In this document: piece after piece, positions 1 through 11,479 of the stretch | Position numbering within the stretch: position 1 is the stretch's first letter | Layout of the letters: each line of letters begins with the position of its first letter | Source: Lindgomyces ingoldianus | Lineage: Eukaryota; Ascomycota; Dothideomycetes; Pleosporales; Lindgomycetaceae | NCBI RefSeq assembly: GCF_010093535.1 | Contig: NW_022985189.1 | Location: 804,635 to 853,475, forward strand | Direction of reading: 5' to 3' | Length of the DNA: 48,841 nucleotides | The notes under the pieces: generated by a model | Database searches by the model: none | What the model saw: the letters and a program-made list of their open reading frames with translations, nothing else | What the model was told of the DNA's origin: nothing | Translations under genes and position numbers: made by a program

Positions 1-145
1 TGCTGCAATTTGCTGCAACATGCTGCAAAATGCTGCAAAATGCAGCAATTTGCAGCAACATACTGTTCGAGCTTATTGCTCGTACTATGTAGCAGCTTTC
101 GTCAAACGTTCCTCCTGTCTTGACAGTAGGTGCGCATATCTGACA
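1..145 (-). mobile_element. Partial LTR of the copia family (LTR-1), cut by the window edge
   Basis: This is the end of the same LTR found complete at 2144-2475. It carries six 10-bp TGCTGCAAxx units at 1-60, then the shared tail that ends in GCGCATATCTGACA at 145. It is little affected by RIP. The other end lies outside the window, so solo or full-element status is unknown. The strand follows the copia element at 2144-11632, where the polypurine tract shows that this reading direction is the reverse of the LTR. Confidence 0.85.
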
Positions 146-157
146 ATTGCACAGGGG

Positions 158-319
158 TGTTCGGTAACTAGTGTTAATTACTTCTTGTTGTTTCTATTGT
201 ACAAAGGAAAGGGGTTGATATAGTCCTAAACTCTGCGCACGGATCTCTGTGCACAGGGATCCGGGCGCATCCGAGCCACGTGACTATCAACTAGGCGCCC
301 GAATATCACTATTCGGACA
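158..319 (-). mobile_element. Short LTR-like segment, possible 3' LTR of gypsy-2
   Basis: A GC-richer segment begins TGTTCGGTAAC and ends ATTCGGACA, so it has TG...CA ends with a partly matching inverted tip (TGTTCGG/TGTCCGA). It contains an imperfect palindrome around the GGATC/GATCC pair at about 240-262. No direct repeat flanks it. It lies where the 3' LTR of the minus-strand gypsy-2 would be expected, but no partner LTR was found, so the link is inference. Confidence 0.35.
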
Positions 320-1002
320 AAAATTATAAATAAATTTTTTTACTATTATTATTTGTTTAAGGCTTCTACATATATAAACTTAGTAGTCTTATCTACTACT
401 ACTATAATTATATTATAATTCTATTCTATTCCTAGTTCTTAAGAAGGTAGTTGGCCTATAATAAAGTATATAGTTACTATTATTTATAGTTGTTCTAGGG
501 CCTTAATAGGCTAAAGAACTCTATATAGTCTATGTCTTCTAAAATTATTTCTATTACAGATGTTATATTTGCGCAGCACTTCTGTACATAGTTGCTTAAG
601 GTGTAGTATTATCTATAAAATTGTTGCTTTTAGCTTTTTTTATAGGTTCCCTATTCTAGGATGCCTATACATAGGTGCTTTGTAATATTCCTAAATAAGA
701 TTCTTCTATCCTTGCTATGCAATAGTAAGGGCAGTAATAGATCCTTTAGGCGCTAGTCTACTATAGCCTAGTGCCTCTTCTTTTTTCTAGAATAGTGTAA
801 ACTTTTTATTAGCCTTATTATCCTCTTTAAAATAGTTAGCCCTCTAACTTAGTGCATTAGCCTATTCGTTACTAGTTTTAGAGATATGTTTAATAATAAA
901 GTTAAACTATACTAATTCTATTGCCTATTATACATGCATTAGAGATAATTTCTTAGTAGTTAAGAAAGTAACTAAATTAGTGTAATTAGTAAATACATTA
1001 AA
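320..1002 (-). pseudogene. RIP-degraded gypsy-2 downstream pol region (probable integrase side)
   Basis: AT-rich DNA on the 3' side of the RNase H remnant of gypsy-2 on the minus strand. By Ty3/gypsy gene order this should be integrase and what follows, but I could not recognise an integrase motif. There is no open frame of useful length. It is interrupted at 1003 by a solo LTR. Confidence 0.4.
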
Positions 1003-1282
1003 TGTCCGTACGCAGCAGCAGCGTCACAGTCTGGATACGAGCGATCGCGCACGAGCAGGATCACGTATCTATGTCACATGATGCTCGTGCGCGAACCTCC
1101 GTGCGCGAACATCTAGATATCCCCCTTTTCCTCCGTACGGAGGAAAGACAAGAGCAATAGAACCAGAAACATGTTGCCCTCACCTTACCTACCTCGTACG
1201 CTGTGCACACCGTACACCACTCTTACTCTTGCTACTTAAGTGCTCATACCATAAGCAGCTAGCTGTCAGAGCCCATTCAACA
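1003..1282. mobile_element. Solo LTR (family LTR-7) with TSD TTAAA
   Basis: A 280-bp GC-richer block begins TGTCCGTACGC and ends CCCATTCAACA. It is flanked by perfect 5-bp direct repeats TTAAA (998-1002 and 1283-1287). TG...CA ends plus a 5-bp duplication are the mark of a solo LTR. It contains the palindromic CCTCCGTACGGAGG near 1131. It sits inside the gypsy-2 pol remnant and is the only copy in the window. Confidence 0.8.
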
Positions 1283-1287
1283 TTAAA

Positions 1288-1793
1288 TGTTTTTATAATT
1301 TCTTATAGCTTTGTCTACTATACCTAAAAGGCGTTTACTATAGCCTTTAACTTTTTATTAGGTATAGTGTATTCTACCTTAGATAGTAAAATTTTTGCTA
1401 AGTAGTATGCTACTTAGTGCCACTGCCTGTTGTCCTGTTTCTAATAGAGACTGCTTCTTCTGCGTAGACTAAGGCATCTGTGTTTATCTTTATATCTAGC
1501 TATAAGTTATACATTTATAGGACTAGTTTACTACTAATTACTTTTTTTAATACTTTAAAAGCTCTATTTATTTCTAAGGTTTAAACAAACTTTGTTATAG
1601 CCTTTTTCTTAGTTATAGCGTCTATTAGGGGTAGAGTAATTTTTAAGCAATTATAGATTATTTTTTATACATAGCCTAATAGTTCTAAGAATTCTTAGAC
1701 TTTTTTTATAGTCTAGAGTTCTAGCTATTCTAGTATTTTTTAAACTTTTTTTAGATTAATCTTAATTTTTCTTTATTAATTATAAAGCTTAAG
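1288..1793 (-). pseudogene. gypsy-2 RT end and RNase H remnant
   Basis: On the minus strand this region reads on from the RT fragment at 12392-12510. With TAG read through as Gln or Trp, a Ty3/gypsy RT-RNase H junction is visible: a YLSFII segment just inside 1793, then a segment resembling TSKPVLxMYDPxLDI, then INTDALVYA (RNase H catalytic Asp), then a stretch like VEYTIPNKKLKAIVNA (the family's YxxxDKELLAIV). Many stops make it dead. FB-1 inserted at 1793/1794 split it from its RT. Confidence 0.7.
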
Positions 1794-2143
1794 TAATGTA
1801 CTTTATAGGCAAGTTGCTTACACACCTAAGTTGCTTACTTTTACTAAGACCCTACTAAACTACCTTTTTTACACTAATGCATTTCTAACAACACTACTTA
1901 GACATGCTAAAAAGATAATAGATATAGCTTACACTTTAAGCTTTTAAATAAGATATAAAACTTTTAAAAAACATGCTACAGCTTTATATAAAGTCTTTTA
2001 AAAATAGTAAATAACTAAGGCGCTAAATAACTTTTATAAAGTATTTCTACAGCTAACTTATAAAGGCTAGGTAATAATAAAGAGTAAGTAATTATTAAGA
2101 ACATACTTAAGCTATATACGCAAGAATTTTCCCTTTAAATAGT
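1794..2143 (+). mobile_element. Foldback element FB-1, left part
   Basis: Left arm of a foldback DNA element. It begins with TA then ATGTACTTTATAGGCAAG, the RIP-altered form of the family tip ACGTACTTCACAGGCAAG. The copia element inserted at 2144 interrupts it, and it continues at 11633 to 12391. Removing the copia element and one ATAGT copy restores the sequence seen in intact copies (for example 18941-20044). Orientation is set by the asymmetric centre at about 11760-11920, which matches FB-2. Confidence 0.88.
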
Positions 2144-2475
2144 TGTCAGATTGAAGCACTGTTTCTAGGCTTCCTGAGATGAATGATGGGTTTGGATATG
2201 ATGTATAGGATGATTTTTTGATTGTATTTTTTTGTGTTTATTTATCAATCCTTTTTCTGCTCTACTTGTGTTGCTCGGCTTTTTGTTTTGCCGATCCGAG
2301 TCCCTCGCGCACTTGCCCTATGCGCGACCAGCTTGCAAAATGCTGCAATTTGCTGCAACATGCTGCAAAATGCTGCCATTTGCAGCAACGTACTGTTTGA
2401 GCTTATTGCTCGTACTATGTAGCAGCTTTTGTCAAGCGTTCCTCCTGTCTTGACAGTAGGTGCGCAAATCTGACA
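2144..2475 (-). repeat. 3' LTR of copia-1 (332 bp)
   Basis: Begins TGTCAGATTGAAGCAC and ends GCGCAAATCTGACA on the plus strand, with inverted tips TGTCAGAT/ATCTGACA. It holds about six 10-bp TGCTGCAAxx units at 2331-2390. Unlike the pol region beside it, it keeps many CA and TG dinucleotides. Seven other full or partial copies occur in the window. Confidence 0.92.
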
Positions 2476-2490
2476 CACCCCCTCAGCTTA
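2476..2490 (-). other. Polypurine tract of copia-1
   Basis: On the minus strand AAGCTGAGGGGGTG directly abuts the TGTCAGAT start of the LTR. A polypurine tract touching an LTR primes plus-strand DNA synthesis in LTR retrotransposons, so this fixes the element's direction. The second copy at 48308 has the same tract with RIP-type changes. Confidence 0.8.
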
Positions 2491-5400
2491 GACATGCTTC
2501 AAGCTGGTTCCTGATTGCGCAACCTTAGTATGCTTCTAGGGCTTCCATTCTTGCTTTAATCTCTTCTATATCCGCTTCCTGACTAACTATCCTCTCCCTA
2601 ACGTTAACTAGCTAAATTTGCTAAAGAAAGCTTAGCTATTTACTAGCTAAAAGCGCTTTAGTGAGTCTGTCTGCAAGCATCTTGCTAGAGGGGACATGGA
2701 CAACCTTAATTGTTTGTTAAGAGACTTCCTGTTAGAGCTAGTAGTTATAGATGTTGACATGTTAGAGCTTTGTTTAAAGTTAAGATATCTTTTTATTTAC
2801 TAGTTAGATTATCTGCTTGTTGTTGCACTAGATTATAATAGTTAAATTAGGCAGCTTAACCTACAGTTTGTTAAGAAGCATTCTTATAAACATAGCTTCC
2901 TTAGCAACTTAGAACAGTGCAAGTAATTCTGCTTTTGTTGTTAACATTATAACTGTATTTTATTTATTTACTTACTATGTAATCTATCTGCTAAATAGTT
3001 AAATAACATAGCCCTAAGAGCTTTTTTTATTTAGTGTATTATCTGCAAATAACGCATTGCTTGCTACTATAAGGTAGTCTTCTCCTCCTAATTAGAGTGC
3101 GTACGTCTGTGTTGCATGTAGGTACAGGATGACTTAATCAGCTGCATCCTAATAGTTAGATGCAGGATTTGTGAGAAACTGTGCAAGGCGTGATGTAGCA
3201 AAGGTAATGTCTAGTCTTGTAGTAACTGCTGCAAAGAGCAGAGATCTAATCTTCTACTAATATTAATTTACTTTTAATAGAGTTGCAAAACTAGATTGCA
3301 GCATAAGTTTAATCCTACTTATAGGTGTAGTGTGCTGCAGGTCCTTTCTGTTAGCTAGCCTAGCTATTTTGTTAATATATAATGCCTATAACAGCTAAAT
3401 TATTTATTGCTGTTAATTTTTAATAATCTTAACTCCTAGAAACTATTATAGGTCCTTGCCTTTTATTAGAGTATACTTCTCTTATAACTAGTCTACTACC
3501 TGCTGTGCATCTGCTTTAGAGCCTTTTCTGTACGCAACAATAAAGTTGTCTATGTAGAAAAAGACAAATATTCTAGCTTTAGTTATGTAGTAGAGTTTAT
3601 GTAAGACAGCTAAAAACCTAAGGCCTTTAAAAGTTGTTATAAAATAGTGTTGCTAAAGTAGAGAAAAAATTTATAGGCTATATAGTGCTTTTTAAAGCTT
3701 TAGTATTATACCTAGTTTCTAATAGCCTCTTAGCATCTGCATGTAGATATTATAGTTAATTGCTACATGTACAAACGTGTTAGTTATGTTGTATTATTTA
3801 AGCTCTAGGTTAAAGCGTGCAGATATTGCTATTAGCATTTAAAATAAGCGTCTTGCTAGGGTAGCAGCGTAGGTATCTTATATAGTAATGTTTCTCTGTT
3901 AATTGCTGTAGACTACTAGTTGCGCCTTACATCTTTGTAATCTATAGTGCTTGTTAAGCTTATAAGTGTACACCTACATACAATCTAGGATCTGCTGTCT
4001 AGCTGCCTTAATTAGCTTTATCTAGACCTCTGTCTAGGATTTTATTGTCTAATAACTGTCTAGGTGTGTTCTTTCTGCTGCCTTAAACATCTTATGTAGA
4101 GGGTGCTCCTCTAGTTACTTTTAGGTTAATAGTAGAGGTAGCAGCTAGCTTCTATAAAGTGTCTTTCTTTTAAATAGCATTCTTATTAATGCTACTTTAT
4201 CTAGTGTCTTACTGCTATACTTTTTTACACTTCTAGATCTTATGCTAGCTATAAAGGCTACAGCTTATAGTACAGTCTTTAACAACTCTATTTAGCTTAG
4301 CTTTAGTGCTGCTCTAGCTATTAACTGCATAAGTAATGCTGCAGGTAGCAGAGTATTTAGAGGAGATAGATAGTTATCTCTAATCTTTCTTTCTTAATAG
4401 TAGCCTAGTAGGTCTACTTTATTAAAATTTAATGTATTGTCTATAGTGTTGTCTTTATAAAATAACTCTATTTCTAGCTAATAACTAGGTGTTAGAAGCT
4501 TAATTATTCTAATATATATAGTAATTTTTTTTACTATGTTATGCATAAGGTTATCTATTAGGTCTTTAGGCTTACTACTAAAAATTAAGTGTTTGTTAAA
4601 AATAATATTATGTGTATAGATTACTTTTACTAGCAGTAGTATTTATACGCAGTAGATGTTTAATAATTAGTACTTAACTAGATATCTAATCTACGCCTTT
4701 AGGTCTAGCCTCTGTAGCTTAGATTTATTCTAATGTGTGTTATTAGTTATTATAAATGCTTTATAGCTATAAGCTCTTAGATGTGTAAAGCTTAGCTTTT
4801 AGATTAATGTAACAACTTTATTATTTAGAGCTGCTTATGTAAAGAAGATCTTGTATAGTGTCTTCTAGTTATTAGCATAGTTTAGCGTCTAATTATATAG
4901 GTATACGCCTGCTCTAGTGATGTATAGCTATATGTCCTATAGTAGGTTAGCATCTAGTTGCATAGCCTATAACTTTTTCTTATTTACACCCCTTAAGCGT
5001 TTAGCTTCTCTATTCTAGGCTTGTGTATCTAGTGCTAAAGGCTTAATAGTTATTTTATGTAATGCTAGCTAGCGTTCTACCTTTAGTTTTACTATTGTAA
5101 TTTTATTATTAGCTTTAATAACTTTTACAGTAATGTTATAATAGTTCTTTAGAAAGAGGATAAAGATTATAAAAGCTTTAATAATTAATTTAGTAGGCCT
5201 ATTATTCTTAAAGTAAAGGTCCTACTAGAGGCTAGAATACTTATTAGTAATTAGCATTTAACTTTACTTTTTTATAATGCTTTATGCTTTATATACATAG
5301 AAATTAATTAACAGTCTTTTACTAGGTCTACTGTTGCTAATTTGTAGTGCGCAGCTAATTTATTATTATATCTTAGCTCTGCTACATAAGTTATATTAGA

Positions 5401-6890
5401 CTGTTGTAATTCCTTTAATTTGCACCCCCTTAGCTTACTATATAAGGTGTTAAAGTATAGCTAGTCTAGAGTATCCTAGACACTTATGCTATAGCTCTAC
5501 TAATGCCTTTTATAGACTATGTTTAGTTCTTGTGTTAATTATGTGTGTATAATATAAGCCCTTCTGTAGTAGATAGTACTCTAACACCTATTAGCTATAG
5601 ATCTCTATAAGATCTCTAATTATTATTCTATCTAGGGCCTTTAAAGCAGTTAGCTCTGCTTATGTGTCCTACTAGATTCCTTTCTATCGCAGTAGGCAGA
5701 ACAAGACTAGGTTGCACAGCAGGTCTAGGCACAGTGCAGCGTTATGTAGTACAAGACTGTATGCTTAACTGTATGTTCTATGCTTACTTTTTAAGCTTAG
5801 TGTAATTAATCTATAGCCTTAAATCTATATGTAAGAGTTTTTAGACTAGATAAAGTCTTCTAGTGTTAGTAAATAATAGTTATAGATTTAATTAAAATTA
5901 TTTATAATATAGCATGTTAAGCCTAAGTTAAGGATAAATAATTCTTTTAGCAGATATTTATTCTAGTTTAAATTAACTATAGCTAGCAATGCAGCTGCCT
6001 TAACTTTTAATACTTTCTAGCTTTTAAGTTAGTCTTCTTGTATCTCTAGCATAGGTATATGTAAACTTTTTAGGATTAGTATCTTTAAATTATGTCTACG
6101 CTGCCCTCTTAGTAGGCCTTAAAATTCTAAGTTGTGCTTGCGCTTTAATACTATAAGCTTTTTAACTCTCTTATTTAGCATCTACTAGTCTAGTGCTCTG
6201 TCTAGATAGACATAGAAGCAGTTCTTTAATGCATAGATGTGTCTGCATGTAGAACATTTAGTGCCTTCTGTTTTAGCAGGTTTCTAGCTTAAAAATAACT
6301 TCCTATTATCTTCTTAATAACATTAATGTTAAAGTCTACTTTATTTTCTTAACATTGCAACTTTTGCACTACAGGCGTCCTTATTTGTGCCCTAGGTAGT
6401 TTTCTTACTTTTAGTAAGGTATAATAAGTTATCTGTTATAAAGGCAGCTTTATGCTTTTTTATATGTATTAGATAATTTAACATTATATGTTTTTAAAAG
6501 CACTTTATTATTTCTTTTTAATTTATGTTTAGTGTAAACTGTCTACTTTTCTAAAAGGTTATAGACTAATAAAGGGCAACTTTATTTATAGTAGTTAGAA
6601 AGTCTTTTGCTATAGCATTAAACTGCGTTGTTTCTAGAACATTTTGTGTCTCTGCTTCTATAGCAGCGTAGTCATACTCTGCTAGCTACAGGTTCTATAT
6701 GCTCGCGTTTCTTAGCAGCTTTAGGGATGCATTATATTAGTTACGCGCGTGTTCTTGTTTAAATTAGTTGTTAACGCCTACTGTAGCTTTAAGGTTTATA
6801 ATCCACTATCTAAGTAGTTAATCTAGGGAACAGCATGTACGCTGCAGATGCAGGCTAACTGTTAACTAGATAAAGACAATAATCTGTTAG
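2491..6890 (-). pseudogene. copia-1 pol pseudogene (integrase, reverse transcriptase, RNase H)
   Basis: Dead pol region on the minus strand. At about 3580 down to 3535 it reads IFVFFYIDNFIVA, matching the copia RT active-site block (usual form VYVDDxLI) with the second Asp changed to Asn, a RIP-type change. Just downstream is FLGVKII and then a YINKIA segment, the usual copia order after the YVDD box. RNase H should lie at 2491-3300 and integrase upstream of RT; I see no clear integrase motif. In-frame stops are mostly TAG, where the family has Gln or Trp. No function is expected. Confidence 0.75.
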
Positions 6891-6898
6891 AAGCTTAA

Positions 6899-7228
6899 TT
6901 ACTCTTTTTTATAATTATATCTATTACTTTTATACTTGTTAGCCTTAATCTTATAGTATTTAATAGCTTCTTTAAAGGCTTTAACACTGCTTGTTAATAG
7001 CTTGTTTAGGTGCGTAGGCGTTTTAATGTTAGAGGCTGGTGAAAACTTAGCTATTAGCGGCATCTTTAGAGCTCTTAGTTTAGAGATCATTTGGATGGTT
7101 AACTTAGGATCCACTTGCGGCCAGATGCTGTGCGCTACACATCTCAATTGCAGCTGCATCATCTAGGCTCTGTAGTCGGTGTGGTCTCGAAGGACGACTG
7201 TCGCGTCTCGAGGAGGCTGGGTGGCCAT
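6899..7228 (-). pseudogene. copia-1 gag N-terminal region with RIP-type stop
   Basis: The likely gag start is the minus-strand ATG at 7228. It reads MATQPPRDATVV, then LRDHTDYRA, then a TAG stop where a Trp codon would fit, and continues in the same frame through MMQLQLRC and SIWPQVDP to a stop near 6899. The segment DYRA-stop-MMQLQLRC...W..VDP resembles the gag N-terminal block (xWxxWxxxLxxxA....W..IDP) of fungal copia elements. The first 150 or so bases are much less RIP-altered than the rest. Past the first stop 87 codons stay open, but there is no intact gag. Confidence 0.6.
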
Positions 7229-7260
7229 TTTGTATTAATGGAGGCACTAAGACTCTTAAT

Positions 7261-7439
7261 TATTAGATTAAAGCACTGTTTCTAGGCTTCCTAAGATAAA
7301 TAATAGGTTTAGATATAATGTATAGGATGATTTTTTAATTATATTTTTTTGTGTTTATTTATTAATCCTTTTTCTACTCTACTTGTGTTGCTCGGCTTTT
7401 TGTTTTGCCGATCTGAGTCCCTCGCGCACTTGCCCTATG
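7261..7439 (-). repeat. 5' LTR of copia-1, first part
   Basis: It aligns to the LTR at 2144-2475. The tip TGTCAGATTGAAG is seen here as TATTAGATTAAAG, and C-to-T/G-to-A changes continue for about the first 100 bases, after which the sequence returns to near-consensus (CTCGGCTTTTTGTTTTGCCG). Element A interrupts it after CCTATG at 7434-7439; the rest is 11480-11632. Confidence 0.88.
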
Positions 7440-10400
7440 TACGGCGGACTGTTAGCTGGTGAAGGGAAAAAACTAATCGCCAATTTAAAAATTCTTTACT
7501 CTGCACATAATTGTAGCCTTTAGCTACTTACAACTTTATAATTATTTTATACACGTTTATACATGTTAATTTTATAATGCCTAGTAAGCGTCTTCTAAAT
7601 AGTTACATTGTACAAGTGCTTACTAATATAGTGGCGACGTAGGAGGACGTCCTAAGATTAACCTTAAACTATACTAACTCTATCTACTTAGGCTTTTCTA
7701 TAAAGGTGTTACATACACGTAGATAGCTACTTACCTTCTTAAAGAGTTTTAAGTCTATGTTACTTTTTATATAATTAAGCAGCAGTTCTAAACATAGAAT
7801 GTAAGGCAACACCTTTCTACTAAGGTTAAGAATAGAGTTAAGAATTAGATCTAGGTGCTATTCTTTAAAGTTAGGCTTAAAGATTTAGATATGCTTTATA
7901 TACTACATAATAAAGGCTTTTAAATTAGAAAATATATGCTTATACAACTTTAATTTAAGCTTAGATTATATAGAAAAGTGTAAGGTGTTAAATAAAGCTA
8001 GTAAGTAGATAAGCTTATATAATAACTTGTTAGTTAAGAGCTAAAGAAAAGTGTTATTAATAAGTATAAGTAAGAGTATCTTTATACATACTTTTATTAA
8101 CATAGCTATATTATTGCATAGAACTAGTTATTTTGCATCTATTATACAATAAACTATAAGGCAGTAGAGCGCTGCAAGCGTAACCTGCAGCAACACTGTA
8201 GAGAGTATATTGTTCCTAGCCTAAACTTTATCTAGTCTATTAATAGCTATAGTAAGCTAAAACTGTACAGCGTAGAGATCTATGCATGTATTAACGCGTA
8301 CTCACAATACATTATATAGATTTATGTTAGAATCTCTGCCTACACTGCTATTAGCTGCCTTTGCTAGTTTTTTAAGACACTTAAAGAAATAAAGCAGCAA
8401 CTATGTTTTATATAATCTAATTAAAGGACAAAGACAGTTATGCTAGCAGATACTTATTACTAGCTTTAAAGGTTTACAGAGCTTAAGCTTTTATTTAATT
8501 AGTGCTACTTTTATAGCATAAGTACATTAAATTAGCAGATTAAAGCTTAGTAGCAGTAACTCTTAAAAAGCCTTCTCTTTTATTAGTAAGTTAGTATTTT
8601 ATATAATACCTATTACTCTATTTTACTTTAAGTAGGATTACTTTTACTACCTTTAGACCTAAGGCTTCTTTTTAAAAGATAGCTTAGCTAATTAGCTTAC
8701 TATCTATACTATATATATTTTTATACTTTGTAAGGAACTATATAGCTTTGTATAACTATAAAACGCATATTTAATTTAAAGGCAAAAGAACTGTCTAAAC
8801 AGCATAGTTAAAAAGCTTTTTATGCTTTATTACTATTCTAGAGCTTATATCTAGAACTAGGCTTTTTTATTTAATGCTAATTAGCTTTATATAATTAAAA
8901 GAAAGGTTAATAGTTAGAATATAAATGCCTACCTCCTACAGGATACGCTTTAGTAGTGTAATAGGGTACTAGATTTGCTTAGATTTAATAGTGTAGCTGT
9001 AGCTTACTCTAACTTTTAGGATTGTATAACACTATATCTAGATGTTTATCTTTAGCTTTAAGCAAAAGCATAATACTATATCTAGAACAGTCTTTAGCCT
9101 GTACTGTCTCTGCTTAAGTTACTTATTAAAGTGTAGAATTAGCAGGTAAAGTTTTATATAATATGCTTAATATAAAAGTATTTAATTTAACTAGAGTAAT
9201 TAAGACATAGTTTAAGATGTTAATTTTAAAACTAACCTTAGTAAGAAAATGCCTATTAATTCTAATCTAGCTTAGTAGATTTATATAGATGTAGTAACTA
9301 AGCTTTTATTCTTCTTATAGTATATTTAAATTTTTTATAGTTTCTTTTTTAGTTCTTTCTTTAGTTCTTTCCCTTGTATAATATATAATCTATTGTTACT
9401 ATAAGTGCCTAAGATAAGTTTTGTCCTACTATAAAATAGTTTTATAGTAAGTAGTTTACTAAATATAAGTTTTATTTAGACTATAGCGTTTAAATTTAAC
9501 CTCTTACACCTACACAAATTATACAAGACAAAGAAGAGATAATCTGTCTAGAGGATATACCTAAAAGTGTAAAAAAAGAAATGTTTATCTCTTCTATACA
9601 AGCTACTTCACATACACTAGCAGAATTAGCACGTTAGCAGTTAATCTAGTGTACATCTTTACTTTTTATTTAAGGCTATACAATAGCTAAGCTCTCTATT
9701 CTTGTAATTCTCTGCTTTATATAATATAAGGTAATTAATAAGTGTAAGTAAATTAATAGTATTAAACAGCTATGTATAATACCCTCTTATATATTAGCTA
9801 ATATCTAATACATAGTAGATTAGACCTAGATACAGCTTTAGAACGCGCCTCTTATAAGCTATACTAAGTTTGTTAAGAACAGCCTTTTTAAAAAGCTTAT
9901 ATAATTTAATTCTTTAATTACTAAAGGCTATTCTAAACTATATTTTATTACAGATGTTAGCAAAGATTATGTTACACATCTTTTAAAAAGTGCTAAAGAT
10001 TATTGTATAATTAAAGACTTACTAGAAAGTAGATACTTTAAGAAGAGTAACTAAGGCACAACTTTATACCTAGTATATAAGGCAACTATAGTAGCTTAGG
10101 ATAAGATCTTTTTGTACAAACCCCCTACTAAGTAGACTAAGGTTAAGAAGGAGAAGAAGCTAGTAAAAAAGAAAAGAGTTAAGCAGAAATTAAGCTCTAT
10201 TAAAAATAAAGAGAATAAAGAAATGCTTTTATATAATTATAAGTAAGCACTATCTTAGCTATCTAATGTTAATTCTTAAGTGCCCTATTAGCTTTGCAGT
10301 ATTAAGAAGTAGTATGTCTTATATAATAATTTAATTTATTTCTTTTATCTACTAGCTTAGTTTAGTTTTACTATTTAACAGCTACTTGTTCTAGTTACTG

Positions 10401-10689
10401 CGCAGAGGTACAGGCCTTAACTAAGTGCTACAGACATCCCTACATAGCTAGGTGCCATAGACAACCCCTATAGCTAGGGCGCTCTACTGCCTTTAAAAGA
10501 AATATTGTACGTACCTTAAGCTAGAACTATTACATTATTAGCTAAAGCCCTAGCAGGTTTATCCTTAATAAGGATAAGCTACCACCGCAAACTGTCACTA
10601 GCACTACTAATCTCTAGGTTGTAGCCTAAACGCAGAGGTCTACTAGCTAGCTTATTATCACCCCCTTCTCTTATAAAGCAGCAACTAGC

Positions 10690-11060
10690 ATAGTCACGCT
10701 ATTTACAATTGCTACATGCTCCGCCAAAGTGCCCCTCAGCGCGGCGGCACTCTGGGAACGGTCGTGGGCCCGAGACAGCGCCATGGCATGCGCTGCACAG
10801 GTTGTCCACTGCCCTTCTGCGAGATTGTATGAGGATAGCGTTAATGTACAAAGGCCTGTGCGAAGCTATTTAATAAGGGGATATACTGCTATATATAAAC
10901 TCCACATCCTGCCCTGGAAGGGCTAGCAATGCACAGGCCTGTGGACTATGAGCCAGTGGGGCCAGCTGCTGCTGTCCTACATGTAGGACAGGATTAACAT
11001 TAGCGCCAGCTTAGTTAGCAGCAGCAACAGCAGCATTGTAGAGAACAAGAGCCCTATTTT
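10690..11060. other. GC-rich, low-RIP stretch inside element A
   Basis: A sharp composition change occurs inside element A: about 370 bases with many CpG, CA and TG dinucleotides (for example CAGCGCGGCGGCACTC) between RIP-degraded sequence. It contains the 14-bp palindrome TCCTACATGTAGGA near 10976-10989. CTACA occurs at both sides of the segment from about 10716, but no TG...CA ends fit, so I do not call an LTR. It may be a terminal region of A or a separate insertion. Confidence 0.45.
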
Positions 11061-11117
11061 AAGTGTTAGCTTTATACAACAAGAGTAATTAGGATACTGC
11101 AGGCTTAATGCCTACAT

Positions 11118-11129
11118 TATTGTTGTTGT

Positions 11130-11176
<47 letters not shown>

Positions 11177-11211
11177 CTGTTGTTGCTGTTGTTGTTGCTG
11201 CTACTGCTGTA
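11118..11211. repeat. CTG/TTG trinucleotide repeat
   Basis: An interrupted run of TTG and CTG triplets covers roughly 90 bases. The minus strand reads CAA/CAG in one frame (poly-Gln), while the frame that stays open (11089-11355) gives Ser/Asn runs. The clean TG/CA content shows it has escaped RIP. It may be a low-complexity end of element A's gene or plain simple-sequence DNA. Confidence 0.85.
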
Positions 11212-11479
11212 GTAGTGGTAGATGTGGAAGAGTGGTGGTGGCGGTGAGTATCTACAATTATTGTACGACGCCGTAGTAAAGGCAGTCGCCATGGAGGGCA
11301 GTCGCGATACAGTCACGTGAAACAACCCTTCACTCCTTAGATCTTTAAAAAACATTGTACAAATGCGTTATAGTATGTTTTGCCTAGTAAAATACTATAG
11401 TGTTTCATACCTAAAATGCTCCTAAGCGATTGGCGATTAGTTTTTTCCCTTCACCAGCTAACAGTCCGCCGTACCTATG

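Larger units (their letters stand above)
7440..11473 (+). mobile_element. Element A: 4-kb DNA transposon with perfect 45-bp TIRs
   Basis: It starts TACGGCGGACTGTTAGCTGG and ends with the exact reverse complement; the inverted repeats at 7440-7484 and 11429-11473 match over all 45 bases. The 6-bp CCTATG occurs on both sides (7434-7439 and 11474-11479) but once in intact LTRs, so it is a target duplication. The plus strand from about 7630 to 9300 reads as one long frame if TAG is taken as a mutated Gln/Trp codon, which suggests a dead transposase-like gene, and a lysine-rich stretch lies at about 10130-10200. I cannot assign the protein family, and a 6-bp duplication does not by itself identify a superfamily. 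A partial relative (element B) lies at 31123-38272. Confidence 0.8.

Noticed and set aside
20..223. Small open frames within the LTR-1 copies (also near 2218-2478, 11411-11677, 12555-12898, 21161-21450, 28196-28556, 32125-32461)
   Set aside because: They recur only because the LTR and its 10-bp minisatellite are repeated; the frames run across LTR ends on both strands and differ between copies.
10716..10989. Solo LTR flanked by CTACA inside element A
   Set aside because: The direct repeat exists, but the segment does not have TG...CA ends and the right CTACA is part of a palindrome.
11089..11355. 88-codon minus-strand frame with Ser/Asn runs
   Set aside because: It is produced by the CTG/TTG triplet repeat; there is no domain and no supporting context beyond element A.
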